Assembly: GCF_016901575.1 (NCBI RefSeq)
Contig: NZ_JACJKQ010000015.1
Location: 1 to 54,283, forward strand
Length of the DNA stretch: 54,283 bases
Direction of reading: 5' to 3'
DNA from: Enorma phocaeensis
GTDB taxonomy: Bacteria > Actinomycetota > Coriobacteriia > Coriobacteriales > Coriobacteriaceae
The notes under the pieces are model-generated. The model saw nothing but the letters and a program-made list of their open reading frames with translations, was not told the DNA's origin and did not search any database. Each line of letters begins with the position of its first letter. Within the stretch, counting starts at the first letter, position 1. The translations under genes were made by a program, and so were the position numbers. Positions 18,682 through 26,781 of this stretch are shown here, piece by piece.

Positions 18682-19221
18682 CTAGTAGTTGACGACCTGC
18701 TCCTCGAAGTAGCTCTGCGGATGGTTGCAGACCGGGCACAGCTGCGGGGCAGCCGGACCGACATGCAGGTGACCGCAGTTCAGGCACTTCCACACCTTGA
18801 CGCCCTCGCGATCGAAGACCTCGCCCTTCTCGACGCGCTCGGCGAGCTTGAGATAGCGCTCCTCGTGGGCCTTCTCGACAGCGCCGACACCGCGGAACTT
18901 GGCGGCGATCTCCTTGAAGCCCTCCTCCTCAGCGGTCTGGGCAAACTCGGCGTACATGGTGGTCCACTCGTAGTTCTCGCCCGCGGCGGCATCCTTCAGG
19001 TTGTCGAGGGTTCCGGGAACCGCACCGCCATGCAGGTACTTGAACCACAGCTTGGCATGCTCGGACTCGTTCAGAGCGGTCTCCATGAAGATGTTCTGAA
19101 TCTGAACGTACCCGTCCTTCTTGGCCTGGGACGCGTAATAGCGATACTTGGTGTGGGCCTGAGACTCGCCGGCGAACGCGGTCTCGAGGTTCTTCTTGGT
19201 TTGGGAGTTCTCAAAATCCAT
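18682..19221 (-). CDS. rbr: Rubrerythrin
   Basis: Rubrerythrin is a non-haem iron peroxidase protecting anaerobes from H2O2. The N-terminal four-helix bundle has the diiron motifs around [12 protein letters not shown] (residue ~18), [13 protein letters not shown] and [11 protein letters not shown]. The C-terminal rubredoxin-like domain binds iron through CLNCGH and CPVCNHP. At 179 residues it is standard length. It is a monocistronic gene with its own terminator. Its upstream gap of about 120 bases should hold the promoter; no operator is recognised. Confidence 0.96.
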   Translation of the reverse strand: MDFENSQTKKNLETAFAGESQAHTKYRYYASQAKKDGYVQIQNIFMETALNESEHAKLWFKYLHGGAVPGTLDNLKDAAAGENYEWTTMYAEFAQTAEEEGFKEIAAKFRGVGAVEKAHEERYLKLAERVEKGEVFDREGVKVWKCLNCGHLHVGPAAPQLCPVCNHPQSYFEEQVVNY

Positions 19222-19342
19222 GGGTATCCCTTCCCTTCTGCCCCAAGGGGCACAGCGTGAGTGTCGCGAACGGCAGGCAACTGCCGCGCGTGCTCACCTT
19301 ATACCCAATCCGACCCGGATTTCATTCCTTATTAGGACACCG

Positions 19343-20389
19343 TCAACTTTCCGTAATTAGCCATGTGCCACTTTTTTCTGTGCAGAACCCCTCACGGACA
19401 AGGTCGGACAGAATCGATGACACCAGGTCGCGATCGACCGTAGGACGCCCCGCCGCTCGCTCGAGCTCGTCCACGCCGCGCGCGATGTCCTCAAGGCGCA
19501 GGCCCGACGGGGCCTCCGAGCGGGCATCAAGCAGCATACGCACGATATGGGCGCGTTTCTGGCGCCGAGAGCCTTCGAAGCGCGACTGGCGCGTATACCC
19601 AGCCGAGCGACGAGAGGGGTTGGGGATGGTTTTCTTGAGGTAGGCGCCATAATCGAGCAGCGCATAGTACCAGGCGCGCGGGGTGTCATGCCCATCCTGC
19701 GGACTCGCATACGCCTGCCCGCCCTCGCCAGCACCTAAACGCCCCGCTTGGCGCCCGCCGCCACGCTCCGTCGGAAGCGCAGCGCATCCAAGGGCAGCCT
19801 CGTCCGGCACCGCCAGATTCTCCGCCTCGTCCGCTGCTCCCGCCGGGGCATCAGGACAGGTCGCCTCGATCAGGGGCACGAGCTCTCGGTCGGGCACTGC
19901 GGGGACATCGGGGAAAAAATGGTGCAAGAACACCGTACGGACGTTGGTTTCCAGATAAACCCCCGGCAGATCAAAAGCAAAGGCGCGAATGCCTTGTGCC
20001 GTTGCCGGGCCGATGCCCGGGAGCACCACCAGCTGCTTCGTATCGCGCGGAAATACGCCGTCGTATTCCTGCACGATCGTCTGAGCCGCACGATGAAGCG
20101 CCAGCGCGCGCCGGTTATATCCCATCCCCTGCCAAGCCGCGAGCACCTCTGAAGAGGGCGCCTCGGCAAGCGCCTCAAGCGATGGGAATCGATCGAGCCA
20201 TGCAGGCATGCGCGACTCGACGCGCGGCACCTGGGTCTGCTGCAACATGACCTCGGAGAGCCACACCACATAGGGGTCCCTCGTCCGACGCCACGGAAGA
20301 TCGCGGTAGAGACGTTCTCCCTCAGAACGAATCAGGTTACGGAATGCCTCAAGAGACGCCCCCTGAGCTGGGGCGGCGGGGTCATCCAT
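19343..20389 (-). CDS. MutY-like HhH-GPD DNA glycosylase without Fe-S motif
   Basis: About 348 residues. The N-terminal part matches adenine glycosylases: LPWRRTRDPYVVWLSEVMLQQTQV, with the catalytic Glu, and the helix-hairpin-helix LPGIGPATAQGI. The site that holds catalytic Asp in MutY (D-G-N-V) reads LETNVR, a Glu. The usual C-x6-C-x2-C-x5-C cluster is absent; instead NPSRRSAGYTRQSRFEGS follows, a feature of a cluster-less subgroup. An Ala/Gly-rich loop of about 50 residues is inserted before it, and no MutT-like C domain is seen. The start is uncertain: 20389, 20425 and 20440 are all possible, none with a strong ribosome site. It follows the Rrf2 gene closely. Confidence 0.75.
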   Translation of the reverse strand: MDDPAAPAQGASLEAFRNLIRSEGERLYRDLPWRRTRDPYVVWLSEVMLQQTQVPRVESRMPAWLDRFPSLEALAEAPSSEVLAAWQGMGYNRRALALHRAAQTIVQEYDGVFPRDTKQLVVLPGIGPATAQGIRAFAFDLPGVYLETNVRTVFLHHFFPDVPAVPDRELVPLIEATCPDAPAGAADEAENLAVPDEAALGCAALPTERGGGRQAGRLGAGEGGQAYASPQDGHDTPRAWYYALLDYGAYLKKTIPNPSRRSAGYTRQSRFEGSRRQKRAHIVRMLLDARSEAPSGLRLEDIARGVDELERAAGRPTVDRDLVSSILSDLVREGFCTEKSGTWLITES

Positions 20390-20415
20390 GAGATGGGAAG
20401 ACGGGGACACGGGAC

Positions 20416-20898
20416 CTACCGGCATTCCGAGCAGGAGCACTCGGCGTAGGAGGGGAAGGCGTCGCGGTCCACAAATACGGGATCGACCGCAGGGTTCCTG
20501 CGATGGTTGACAACGTCATCGAGCGTAACGGAGTCGAGGTAGTTGCGCAGGAGCGCCTGAGCACCGCTCCAGATGGCGTGGTAGCAGCAATCGGTCATGC
20601 GGGCACAGGTGCCACCTGGCGCCGTGCAATCGTTGACGATGAGGGGACCTTGGACCGCCTCGACGATCTGTCGAATGGTGATGTCAACGGGATCGACCTT
20701 GAGCCGCATGCCGCCGTGGACGCCTCGCAGGCTCTCGATGATTCCTGCCTGCACCAGGCCGTGCTGGATGGAACGAGCAAACGAATAGGGAACATCGACC
20801 TGCTCCGCTGCGGTGCGCACCGAAAGCAGACCCCCCTCTTGTTCGACCAAGATCGACAGGATGCGCAATGCATAGTCGGTCTTCCTAGAAATATCCAT
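20416..20898 (-). CDS. Rrf2-family transcriptional regulator with Fe-S-type cysteines
   Basis: 160 residues. The winged helix begins MDISRKTDYALRIL, as in IscR/NsrR proteins, and the recognition helix lies near residues 38-60. Cysteines at 91, 98 and 104/105 match the ligand cluster of Fe-S-sensing Rrf2 regulators. A second set, C154, C156 and C159 at the very C terminus, is unusual. It probably senses redox, iron or nitrosative stress. It precedes the MutY-like gene on the same strand, suggesting an oxidative-damage unit. Candidate palindromes lie upstream at 20997-21058. Confidence 0.88.
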   Translation of the reverse strand: MDISRKTDYALRILSILVEQEGGLLSVRTAAEQVDVPYSFARSIQHGLVQAGIIESLRGVHGGMRLKVDPVDITIRQIVEAVQGPLIVNDCTAPGGTCARMTDCCYHAIWSGAQALLRNYLDSVTLDDVVNHRRNPAVDPVFVDRDAFPSYAECSCSECR

Positions 20899-20996
20899 CC
20901 ATCCCCCTCGGGCCTGCCTAGCGACGAGCCCGTCAGGCGAGAACGGGACAACGCGGCTAGGTGCGTTAATTGACCTTACGCCAGCGACATACTATA

Positions 20997-21058
20997 CCAT
21001 CTTGATATGGAGAGGCCGTCTACCATACCCAACCACATCGGTGGAATATACAGTATTC
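20997..21058. promoter_or_regulatory. Palindromes that may be Rrf2 operators
   Basis: CCAT-CTTGAT-ATGG (20997-21010) and GAATA-TACAG-TATTC (21044-21058) are short AT-rich dyads about 100-160 bases upstream of the Rrf2 start. Members of that family often autoregulate through such dyads. No consensus match can be claimed. Confidence 0.25.
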
Positions 21059-21236
21059 GCCCCGAATGATTCATTGCACTGTGCGTTGCGCTCCTTTGTT
21101 CAAATCACCTGGGCAGCCTGATGACCTTGCGCCTCACGCCGCGTCGCAACATCCAACCCTATGCCCTGCCCACGCTCCCCCATCTCTTCCATGACCGTAG
21201 TGATTGCCGTCCAACCGTGTGCGTCTGCAGACGCTA

Positions 21237-21287
21237 AACATGCAATTATTTACGTTTTTGCCTCACAAACGTAAATAATTGCATGTT
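21237..21287. repeat. Perfect 21-bp AT-rich inverted repeat
   Basis: The arms 21237-21257 and 21267-21287 are exact reverse complements (AACATGCAATTATTTACG then TTT) around a 9-base loop TTGCCTCAC. They are strikingly AT-rich for this genome. There is no U tract, and neighbours are noncoding. It could be an operator, a cruciform-type recombination site or the remnant of a mobile element. Confidence 0.85.
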
Positions 21288-21388
21288 AACTACTATCGAG
21301 CACGACGACACATCAGACCTTGCGCTGAAGCTCCTCATATGGTGCCCAGCATCATCCATAATCGTGTCGCCGAAAGGCCCCATGCCTA

Positions 21389-21532
21389 CGTTCGTTTCGG
21401 TTTTATGCAGCCTTTTTCGAAACAGCCGAGTAGACAGAGATTTCTGACAGCAAAACCGCAGATCAAAGGATTGAGGGGGGACAAGGTGTACTCGACCATG
21501 CCGGAATTATCTGCATAAATCCGAAGCGAATG
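21389..21532. repeat. 144-bp inverted-repeat element
   Basis: Arms at 21389-21410 and 21511-21532 match at 19 of 22 positions and contain TTCGGTTTTATGCAG or its variant. They are the same arms as in the element at 7877-8029. The interior is largely unrelated, but a GAGTA motif about 20 bases inside the arm and a TGATCTGCG-like motif recur. It lies between tRNA-Asp and the Rrf2 gene. Confidence 0.8.
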
Positions 21533-21772
21533 CGGTTGCGAGTCGCCGCATATAGGGTTAACGGTCTTGCGGGGCACGATTTGGACTCAAGACGGCATGC
21601 GCGTCCGGCTCGCCCCGGCCATCTTGTCCATGCGCCTCGCTCTTGGAGGCGCAGCGCCCCAAGAGGCGCTCTTGAATACAGGCCCCGCAATGGGACCCTT
21701 GGAACATGGTGCCGCAGAGGGCAAAGTCAAAGCGAGGCTGTGAGGCGAGATTCACGCAGAAGACGCGTATAG

Positions 21773-21803
21773 CAAAACAGCCCGCTAGGAAACCTAACGG
21801 GCT
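21773..21803 (-). terminator. Terminator of tRNA-Asp
   Basis: On the minus strand AGCCCGTTAGG pairs with CCTAGCGGGCT (one G-T type mismatch) around TTT and is followed by GTTTTG. It begins 13 bases after the tRNA 3' end. Confidence 0.85.
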
Positions 21804-21815
21804 GCTCCAATGCAG

Positions 21816-21893
<78 letters not shown>

Positions 21894-22113
21894 TCAGCAG
21901 TTGCTGCGAGGAGTATTATACGCAGAGGTTCTCGAACGATGCAAGCACTTTTTTGAAAAAAGTATTTCGCACATCCTCAAATACGCCTTCTGCTGCCTTA
22001 GGCACGGCAACTACCTGCAGATATAACCAAGGAAGCGCTGTCATCGAAGCGCGGAGGCCTATCGGCGACGGACCGAGTGCGCAAAAAAGTCGGCCACGTC
22101 ACCCGGAAGAAAG

Positions 22114-22581
22114 CTATAGGTCGACAATCTCGGTCGAAAGCACCTTGCCGTCTCGGACGAGCATCCGAGCCATGGTCGGCCCCCTGCGGCCGCGCGGCAT
22201 CGACGGCGAGCCGGGATTCACCACCGTGCAGCGCCCCAGCTCATCCACGCGGGCACGATGCGTATGCCCGCAGATGCCGACATCCACCATGCCCACCGGC
22301 AAATCCTCGCGATAGTGCGACACGGCAAAGGAAAGGCCCTCGTAGTCGAACAGATTCAACCGTTCGACCTCGGGGCCATAGTCGTAATAAAAATCGTTGT
22401 TGCCAAGAACCGCCTTTATCTGCGGGCCCAGCGCACACAGGAGCGCCCAGTCAGACTCGGAGGTGATGTCGCCCGCATGAACGATCAGATCCGCCCCCTC
22501 GAGCTGCCCCAGCAACTCATCGGTCAGATGCCCATGGGTGTCGGAAATGATGTCGATACGCTTCGTGCGGGAGGTGTCCAC
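22114..22581 (-). CDS. YfcE/MJ0936-type metallophosphoesterase
   Basis: 155 residues, a compact calcineurin-like phosphodiesterase. The metal-binding motifs are all present: DTHGH (residues ~14-18), AGDI, GNND and GHTH, with the intervening His in VSHYRED. This small class hydrolyses phosphodiesters such as bis-pNPP in vitro; natural substrates are poorly known. It follows the LytTR regulator gene by 22 bases on the same strand and may be the last gene of that transcript. Confidence 0.9.
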   Translation of the reverse strand: MDTSRTKRIDIISDTHGHLTDELLGQLEGADLIVHAGDITSESDWALLCALGPQIKAVLGNNDFYYDYGPEVERLNLFDYEGLSFAVSHYREDLPVGMVDVGICGHTHRARVDELGRCTVVNPGSPSMPRGRRGPTMARMLVRDGKVLSTEIVDL

Positions 22582-22603
22582 TGGCAGCCTTTCTGTCGTC
22601 TTT

Positions 22604-23320
22604 CTATAGGCTCAACGCCTTCTTGAGGGGCACCACGCGGCGACGCGACACCGGAATGCGCTCATCCACACCGGTGACCCCAAGCTGGATGGCGCCCGAA
22701 GGAACGGTCTCGACGTCCTCCACGCAGGCCAGGTTGACAATATAGCGACGATGGACCCGGAAGAACCCGAAATCGCACAGCTTCGACTCAAACTGCGCAA
22801 GCGACGTCGTAGACAAGAACCGGTCGTCGTCGGTGAAGATGCAGGAATAGTCGTCCTTCGCCATGATGTAGCGAATTTGATCGACCGGGATGAGCACCTT
22901 GCGCCCACCCTTTTCCACAGGGATGCGCTCGATGGTGACCTTGCTCTCGGTCGCAGGCTTCACGCGGGCGAGGACCTTGTTCAAGGCCTGGTCGAGACGC
23001 TCTTCCTCGACGGGCTTCAACAGATAGTCCACCGCGTCGACCTCAAAGGCCTCCACGGCATGGTCGCTATAGGCGGTCACAAATACAATCGCCGGCGGGT
23101 TCTTGAGCTTGTGCAGCGCCTCGGCGAGCTGAAGGCCGGAAGCGCCGGGCATGGAGATGTCCAAAAAGACCACGTCGACGCGGTTCTCCATCAGCGTCTC
23201 GATAGCCGCGCGAACGCTCGAAGCCTCGGTGATGGAGCTCATCTTGCCCGTCTGCTCTAGCAGGAAGCGCAGCTCGGAACGGGCAGGCGCCTCATCATCG
23301 ACGATCATCGCACGTAGCAT
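22604..23320 (-). CDS. LytTR-family response regulator (system 1)
   Basis: 238 residues. The receiver domain (residues 1-120) has the acidic pair DDEAPAR, the phospho-acceptor Asp in VVFLDISMPG, the Thr in FVTAY and the Lys in LLKPVEE. The C-terminal LytTR DNA-binding domain carries the I-x-Y-I-M-A-K-D strand and FFRVHRRYIVN. It lies 81 bases downstream of the LytS-like kinase, its evident partner. LytTR regulators commonly control surface, autolysis or pyruvate-responsive genes; the target here is unknown. Confidence 0.93.
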   Translation of the reverse strand: MLRAMIVDDEAPARSELRFLLEQTGKMSSITEASSVRAAIETLMENRVDVVFLDISMPGASGLQLAEALHKLKNPPAIVFVTAYSDHAVEAFEVDAVDYLLKPVEEERLDQALNKVLARVKPATESKVTIERIPVEKGGRKVLIPVDQIRYIMAKDDYSCIFTDDDRFLSTTSLAQFESKLCDFGFFRVHRRYIVNLACVEDVETVPSGAIQLGVTGVDERIPVSRRRVVPLKKALSL

Positions 23321-23401
23321 ATCCCGAATAACCCTTTCCTCGGCGTTGTAGCTCCCGCAGCGAGCGGACCTGTCGGCACACCCTGCGCGGGAACTTCTAT
23401 T

Positions 23402-24745
23402 CTACCCCTCTGTGAAGATACTCTCCACTAAGTCAAGATGCAACGTGACCGTAGTTCCCACGTCGGGCCTCGAAGAGACCCGGGCAAAGGAGTTTGGCCC
23501 GTAGAAGCGTTTGATGCGCTCATAGATGTTCCGCGTCGCCACGCCGGCGCCGCCGCCCTGCGGAAGGCTCGTGTCGACGGGCAGCGACCGCTCGCTAAAG
23601 AGACGGGCCGCGGTCTCGTCGTCCATGCCGACGCCGTCATCGGACACCTCGATGTCGAGCGCCTCGTCGCCCGCCGGGCGAATGGACACCCAGATGTGGA
23701 GCGGCGCCTCGTCGCGCATGGCGTGGCGGACGGCGTTCTCAACCAGCGGCTGCACGATAAAGGCAGGCACCGGCGTGTCCTCCACCTCGGGCTCCACGTC
23801 GAAGTCGGCCATGATGCGCTCCTCGCCAAACCGGGCACGCTCAAAGACAAGGTAGCGGCGGGTCTGGGCGATCTCGCGCGACAGCGGGATGAGCGACCCG
23901 GAGTTGTCGAGCGTCGAGCGGTAAAACGAGGCGAACTCGCGCAGCAGCTCGCGGGCTCGGGCCGGGTCGGTACGGGTAAACGAGGCGATGGTGTTGAGCG
24001 TGTTGAACAGGAAATGCGGGTTGATCTGAGCTTGGAGCGCACGCACCTCGGCGCGGGCGGTGAGCTCCTCCTGCTGCTCGAGCGCATGGATTGCCAGCTG
24101 GGTGGAGAGCAGCTCCGAAAAACCCGACACGAGCGCATACTGCGTACGGTTCACCGCGCGAGGACTCGAGAAATAGAACTTGAGCGCGCCCACTGTGCGT
24201 TCGCGCACCTTGAGCGGGGCCACGATGCCCGCCGGGATCTGCCGGGGGCGGCCCAGCTCGCTTGGGACCTCGATGGCCTGCGTGAACGACTGGACGATGC
24301 CGTGTTTGAGCACGTAGCGCGTGGCGGGGTTATGGACGGGAGAGCCCGGCGGGAAGTCGTCGGCCATGTCGCCCACGCAGGAAAGCACCACCGACGTGTC
24401 GGTGATCGCGATACTGCTCGCATGGGTCTCGGGCAGAAGGCGCAGGCAGATCTTTTCGGCGCTCTCGCGCGTGAGGCCGTCCTTGAGGTCGTCGAGCATG
24501 TTCGAGGCGACATACAGTGTCTCTTCGGTATAGCGCGACCGCAGCGCATCGGGGTTGATCCCCAGATAGACGAACAGGATGAAAAACAGGCAGAGCAGCA
24601 CGCAGGCGACGAGCGTGTAGAGCGCGCCGAAATCAGACGAGAGGATATGGATAATGCCGACAGACACCACCAGCAGGCAGATGCCCACCAAGGCCCTCAC
24701 GAGCACGATGTTGTCCGTCCTGAACCTATCAGGGCGATTGATCAT
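23402..24745 (-). CDS. LytS-like sensor histidine kinase (system 1)
   Basis: About 447 residues. Two hydrophobic segments near residues 10-60 anchor it in the membrane. A GAF-like middle domain (SAIAITDTSVVLSCVGDM onward) resembles LytS. The His-kinase part has the phosphorylated His in INPHFLFNTLNTIASF, the N box FIVQPLVENAVRHAM and the G box DDGVGMDD. ATG 24745 follows AAAGGA and overlaps the stop of the glycosyltransferase gene (ATGA), so the two are coupled. The upstream in-frame extension is rejected. The coupling hints at a role in envelope glycan control. Confidence 0.92.
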   Translation of the reverse strand: MINRPDRFRTDNIVLVRALVGICLLVVSVGIIHILSSDFGALYTLVACVLLCLFFILFVYLGINPDALRSRYTEETLYVASNMLDDLKDGLTRESAEKICLRLLPETHASSIAITDTSVVLSCVGDMADDFPPGSPVHNPATRYVLKHGIVQSFTQAIEVPSELGRPRQIPAGIVAPLKVRERTVGALKFYFSSPRAVNRTQYALVSGFSELLSTQLAIHALEQQEELTARAEVRALQAQINPHFLFNTLNTIASFTRTDPARARELLREFASFYRSTLDNSGSLIPLSREIAQTRRYLVFERARFGEERIMADFDVEPEVEDTPVPAFIVQPLVENAVRHAMRDEAPLHIWVSIRPAGDEALDIEVSDDGVGMDDETAARLFSERSLPVDTSLPQGGGAGVATRNIYERIKRFYGPNSFARVSSRPDVGTTVTLHLDLVESIFTEG

Positions 24746-25929
24746 CGACGTCCTTTCAACATCACGGCGAGCTCGGGATCGCGCCACAGCCCGTCCATGA
24801 TGCTGGGCCAGAAGCTCTGGAACTTAAGATAGCTGTTCTCGTTGTCGCGTGCATAGCGCAGCGCGTCCGAGCGTCCGTGACGCCAGATCTGCCAGTAGCC
24901 TTTATGCTCGCGGGTGAAGAGGGCGCGGACAAGCGCCGTCCGGCGCACTCGGTCGTCAAGCTGGCTCGAGATCCACGGCCCCGGATAGGGCATGAGCGAG
25001 GCGGCGGTCACTGAATTGAGGTCGTTGCGGCGGTTGGCGGCAGCAAGCTTGACGCGCTCGTAGTACCAGCGATATACGTCCTGCATGAAACGCGGAGAGC
25101 GCTGCTCGGACTCGGGAGGCAGGTGCTTCACCGCCCACTCGTTGTCAAACCACACGTCAAGGCCGAAGAGGCGCATGTTGAAAAGGTAGTCGAGATCCTC
25201 GCCGCGCGTGATGAACGGGTCGAAGGGAACGCGGGAGAAGGCGCGGGCATGCAGCGCCAGAAGTCCGCCGCAAACATAGTTGGAGCGCGAGATGCGGGTG
25301 CCCGACAGGGCCCGCTTCATCCACCGATTGAACTCCAGGCGCTTGGTCCACCACTTATGGCAAATCCCCGCCTTGGACGTATCCGCCAGCGGAGAGCCGG
25401 AGCGGTCAAAGAAGTAGCCGCTCTTGGCCAGGATGGGGAGCCGGGTCCTCGTCTCCTGGCCAAGGGCATAGAGCGCTTTCGTCATAAAGTCAGGGCGCAG
25501 GACCACCTCGTCGTCGTCCAGGAAGATGACGACGTCGCGCCCCATGATCGCGGCAACCGCAAGGCCCATGTTTCGGATGGCGCCGTAGCCGCGCAGCGAG
25601 ACGCACTCTCCGGTGCCCCCCGGCGCGATTCGACCCACGCGGTCCATGACCTGCGTCGCCTCGAGATTGGTGACGACCGTCACCGAAAGCGTGGGATGTG
25701 CCTCGACGATCTGGCGCACACGGCGCGAGACCTCGACCGTGGCGGAAACCGGGCAGACGACGAGCAGCACAATGGGCGCCACGTCGGCTACCTGCTCGAG
25801 CGAGGCGAGGCAGCGGTCGAGCTCGGGCGTGGGGCTGTGCAGCTCGGTCGAATGGTCGTAGGTGCCAGGAACATAGGCGCCGGTATGCTCACCCGCCCAA
25901 TAGGTTGGAATCACGATCGCGGCGTTCAT
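24742..25929 (-). CDS. GT2-type glycosyltransferase
   Basis: 395 residues with a GT-A fold. It begins AAIVIPTYWAG, carries the metal-binding LDDDE at residues 137-141 after VVIFL, a GGLLALHARAF segment, and RGEDLDYLFNM, which corresponds to the acidic acceptor motif. No membrane segments are evident, so it is cytoplasmic or peripheral. The sugar and acceptor are unknown; cell-wall or capsule polysaccharide is the usual role. First gene of a probable operon: glycosyltransferase, kinase, response regulator, perhaps phosphodiesterase. The length suggests a complete gene. Confidence 0.8.
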   Translation of the reverse strand: MNAAIVIPTYWAGEHTGAYVPGTYDHSTELHSPTPELDRCLASLEQVADVAPIVLLVVCPVSATVEVSRRVRQIVEAHPTLSVTVVTNLEATQVMDRVGRIAPGGTGECVSLRGYGAIRNMGLAVAAIMGRDVVIFLDDDEVVLRPDFMTKALYALGQETRTRLPILAKSGYFFDRSGSPLADTSKAGICHKWWTKRLEFNRWMKRALSGTRISRSNYVCGGLLALHARAFSRVPFDPFITRGEDLDYLFNMRLFGLDVWFDNEWAVKHLPPESEQRSPRFMQDVYRWYYERVKLAAANRRNDLNSVTAASLMPYPGPWISSQLDDRVRRTALVRALFTREHKGYWQIWRHGRSDALRYARDNENSYLKFQSFWPSIMDGLWRDPELAVMLKGRR

Positions 25930-26003
25930 GAACGTACACTTCCCGTCCCCGGGTCGCGCCCGGCAACAACAGACCTGGCCTATCGAGGCATCCCCCGACA
26001 GTT

Positions 26004-26594
26004 CTAGCGGCTCGTCTGCTGCGCCTTAACGTCGAAGGGCGAAAGCTCCCTGAAATACGGGGCGCGGGCGAGCGAGCGTGCGAGGGGGTACCCCAACACA
26101 TACATGATAACCGCTTCTCCCACACCCGTGCTCACCAGACCGAAGAGATACATGAGCGGCCAGGCGCCATCGAGCGAGATGGACGTGAAGGGAATGGTAT
26201 AAAAACCGGTCGCCTGCAAAAGGATGGGGAGATATGCAGGGACGATGAGTGCGTTGGCGAGCACGGGGCCCGCAAGCGCCACGAGCGGATGACGGCGCAT
26301 CTTCCAGGTGAACAGCGCTCCCGCAAACGTGGCGGCAGACCCAAAGACCACGTCGAGCAGGCCCAGCATGCCCGTACCCGATAGAGCGATGTTCGCCACA
26401 TTGGCAATGGCGCAGCCCAGGGTAAGGCCGGGAACCGCGGCGGGCGTAAACAGCGCGAGGGCGCAGAGCGCCTCCGATACGCGGAACTGCACCGGGCCCC
26501 AGGCGAGGTTGCCCAGCACGAGCATGGTCACCAGCGTACACGCCGCATAGAGTGCGGCGATGACGCCCATGCGAGCGATGTCATTCGATTTCAT
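26004..26594 (-). CDS. queT: QueT-family transporter (putative queuosine-precursor uptake)
   Basis: 196 residues with five or six hydrophobic segments. It matches the COG4708/QueT family: IARMGVIAALYAACTLVTML at the N terminus, then GPVQFRVSEALCALALFTP and a glycine-rich middle. QueT proteins are S components of energy-coupling-factor transporters thought to import queuosine precursors, and need ECF A and T subunits encoded elsewhere. ATG 26594 has AGAAGGTGA upstream. A 10-bp hairpin precedes it at 26617-26647. Substrate is inferred from the family. Confidence 0.85.
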   Translation of the reverse strand: MKSNDIARMGVIAALYAACTLVTMLVLGNLAWGPVQFRVSEALCALALFTPAAVPGLTLGCAIANVANIALSGTGMLGLLDVVFGSAATFAGALFTWKMRRHPLVALAGPVLANALIVPAYLPILLQATGFYTIPFTSISLDGAWPLMYLFGLVSTGVGEAVIMYVLGYPLARSLARAPYFRELSPFDVKAQQTSR

Positions 26595-26616
26595 AAGTCG
26601 ATCACCTTCTATGATT

Positions 26617-26647
26617 GGAGGGCTTTACTGATGCAGCAAAGCCCTCC
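26617..26647. promoter_or_regulatory. Leader hairpin upstream of queT
   Basis: GGAGGGCTTT and AAAGCCCTCC form a perfect 10-bp stem with an 11-base loop, ending 22 bases before the queT start. There is no U tract. QueT genes elsewhere sit behind preQ1 riboswitches, but the tail needed for a preQ1-I or preQ1-II fold is not recognisable. It may be a terminator for the upstream MFS gene or an unclassified leader. Confidence 0.5.
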
Positions 26648-26781
26648 AGCAGGCGCGGGCGCGGTGGGACGCCCGCTCATAGGTAGAAGATGCATCGACG
26701 AGGACCTGCCACCGCTCCCGGCGCGGTGCCTGCACGAACCCCAAAGCGTCCGGCGCCGTGCTCCCCGCACGAGGCCAGATG

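Larger units (their letters stand above)
20899..21815. other. 917-bp noncoding stretch upstream of Rrf2
   Basis: No gene is supported. It holds two small palindromes near the Rrf2 gene, an AT-rich 21-bp hairpin (21237-21287), the inverted-repeat element 21389-21532 and the tRNA terminator. Short frames here translate repeat arms only. Confidence 0.6.

Noticed and set aside
26595-26660. preQ1 riboswitch upstream of queT
   Set aside because: The hairpin lacks the A-rich tail and loop sequence needed for the preQ1-I fold, and does not resemble preQ1-II.
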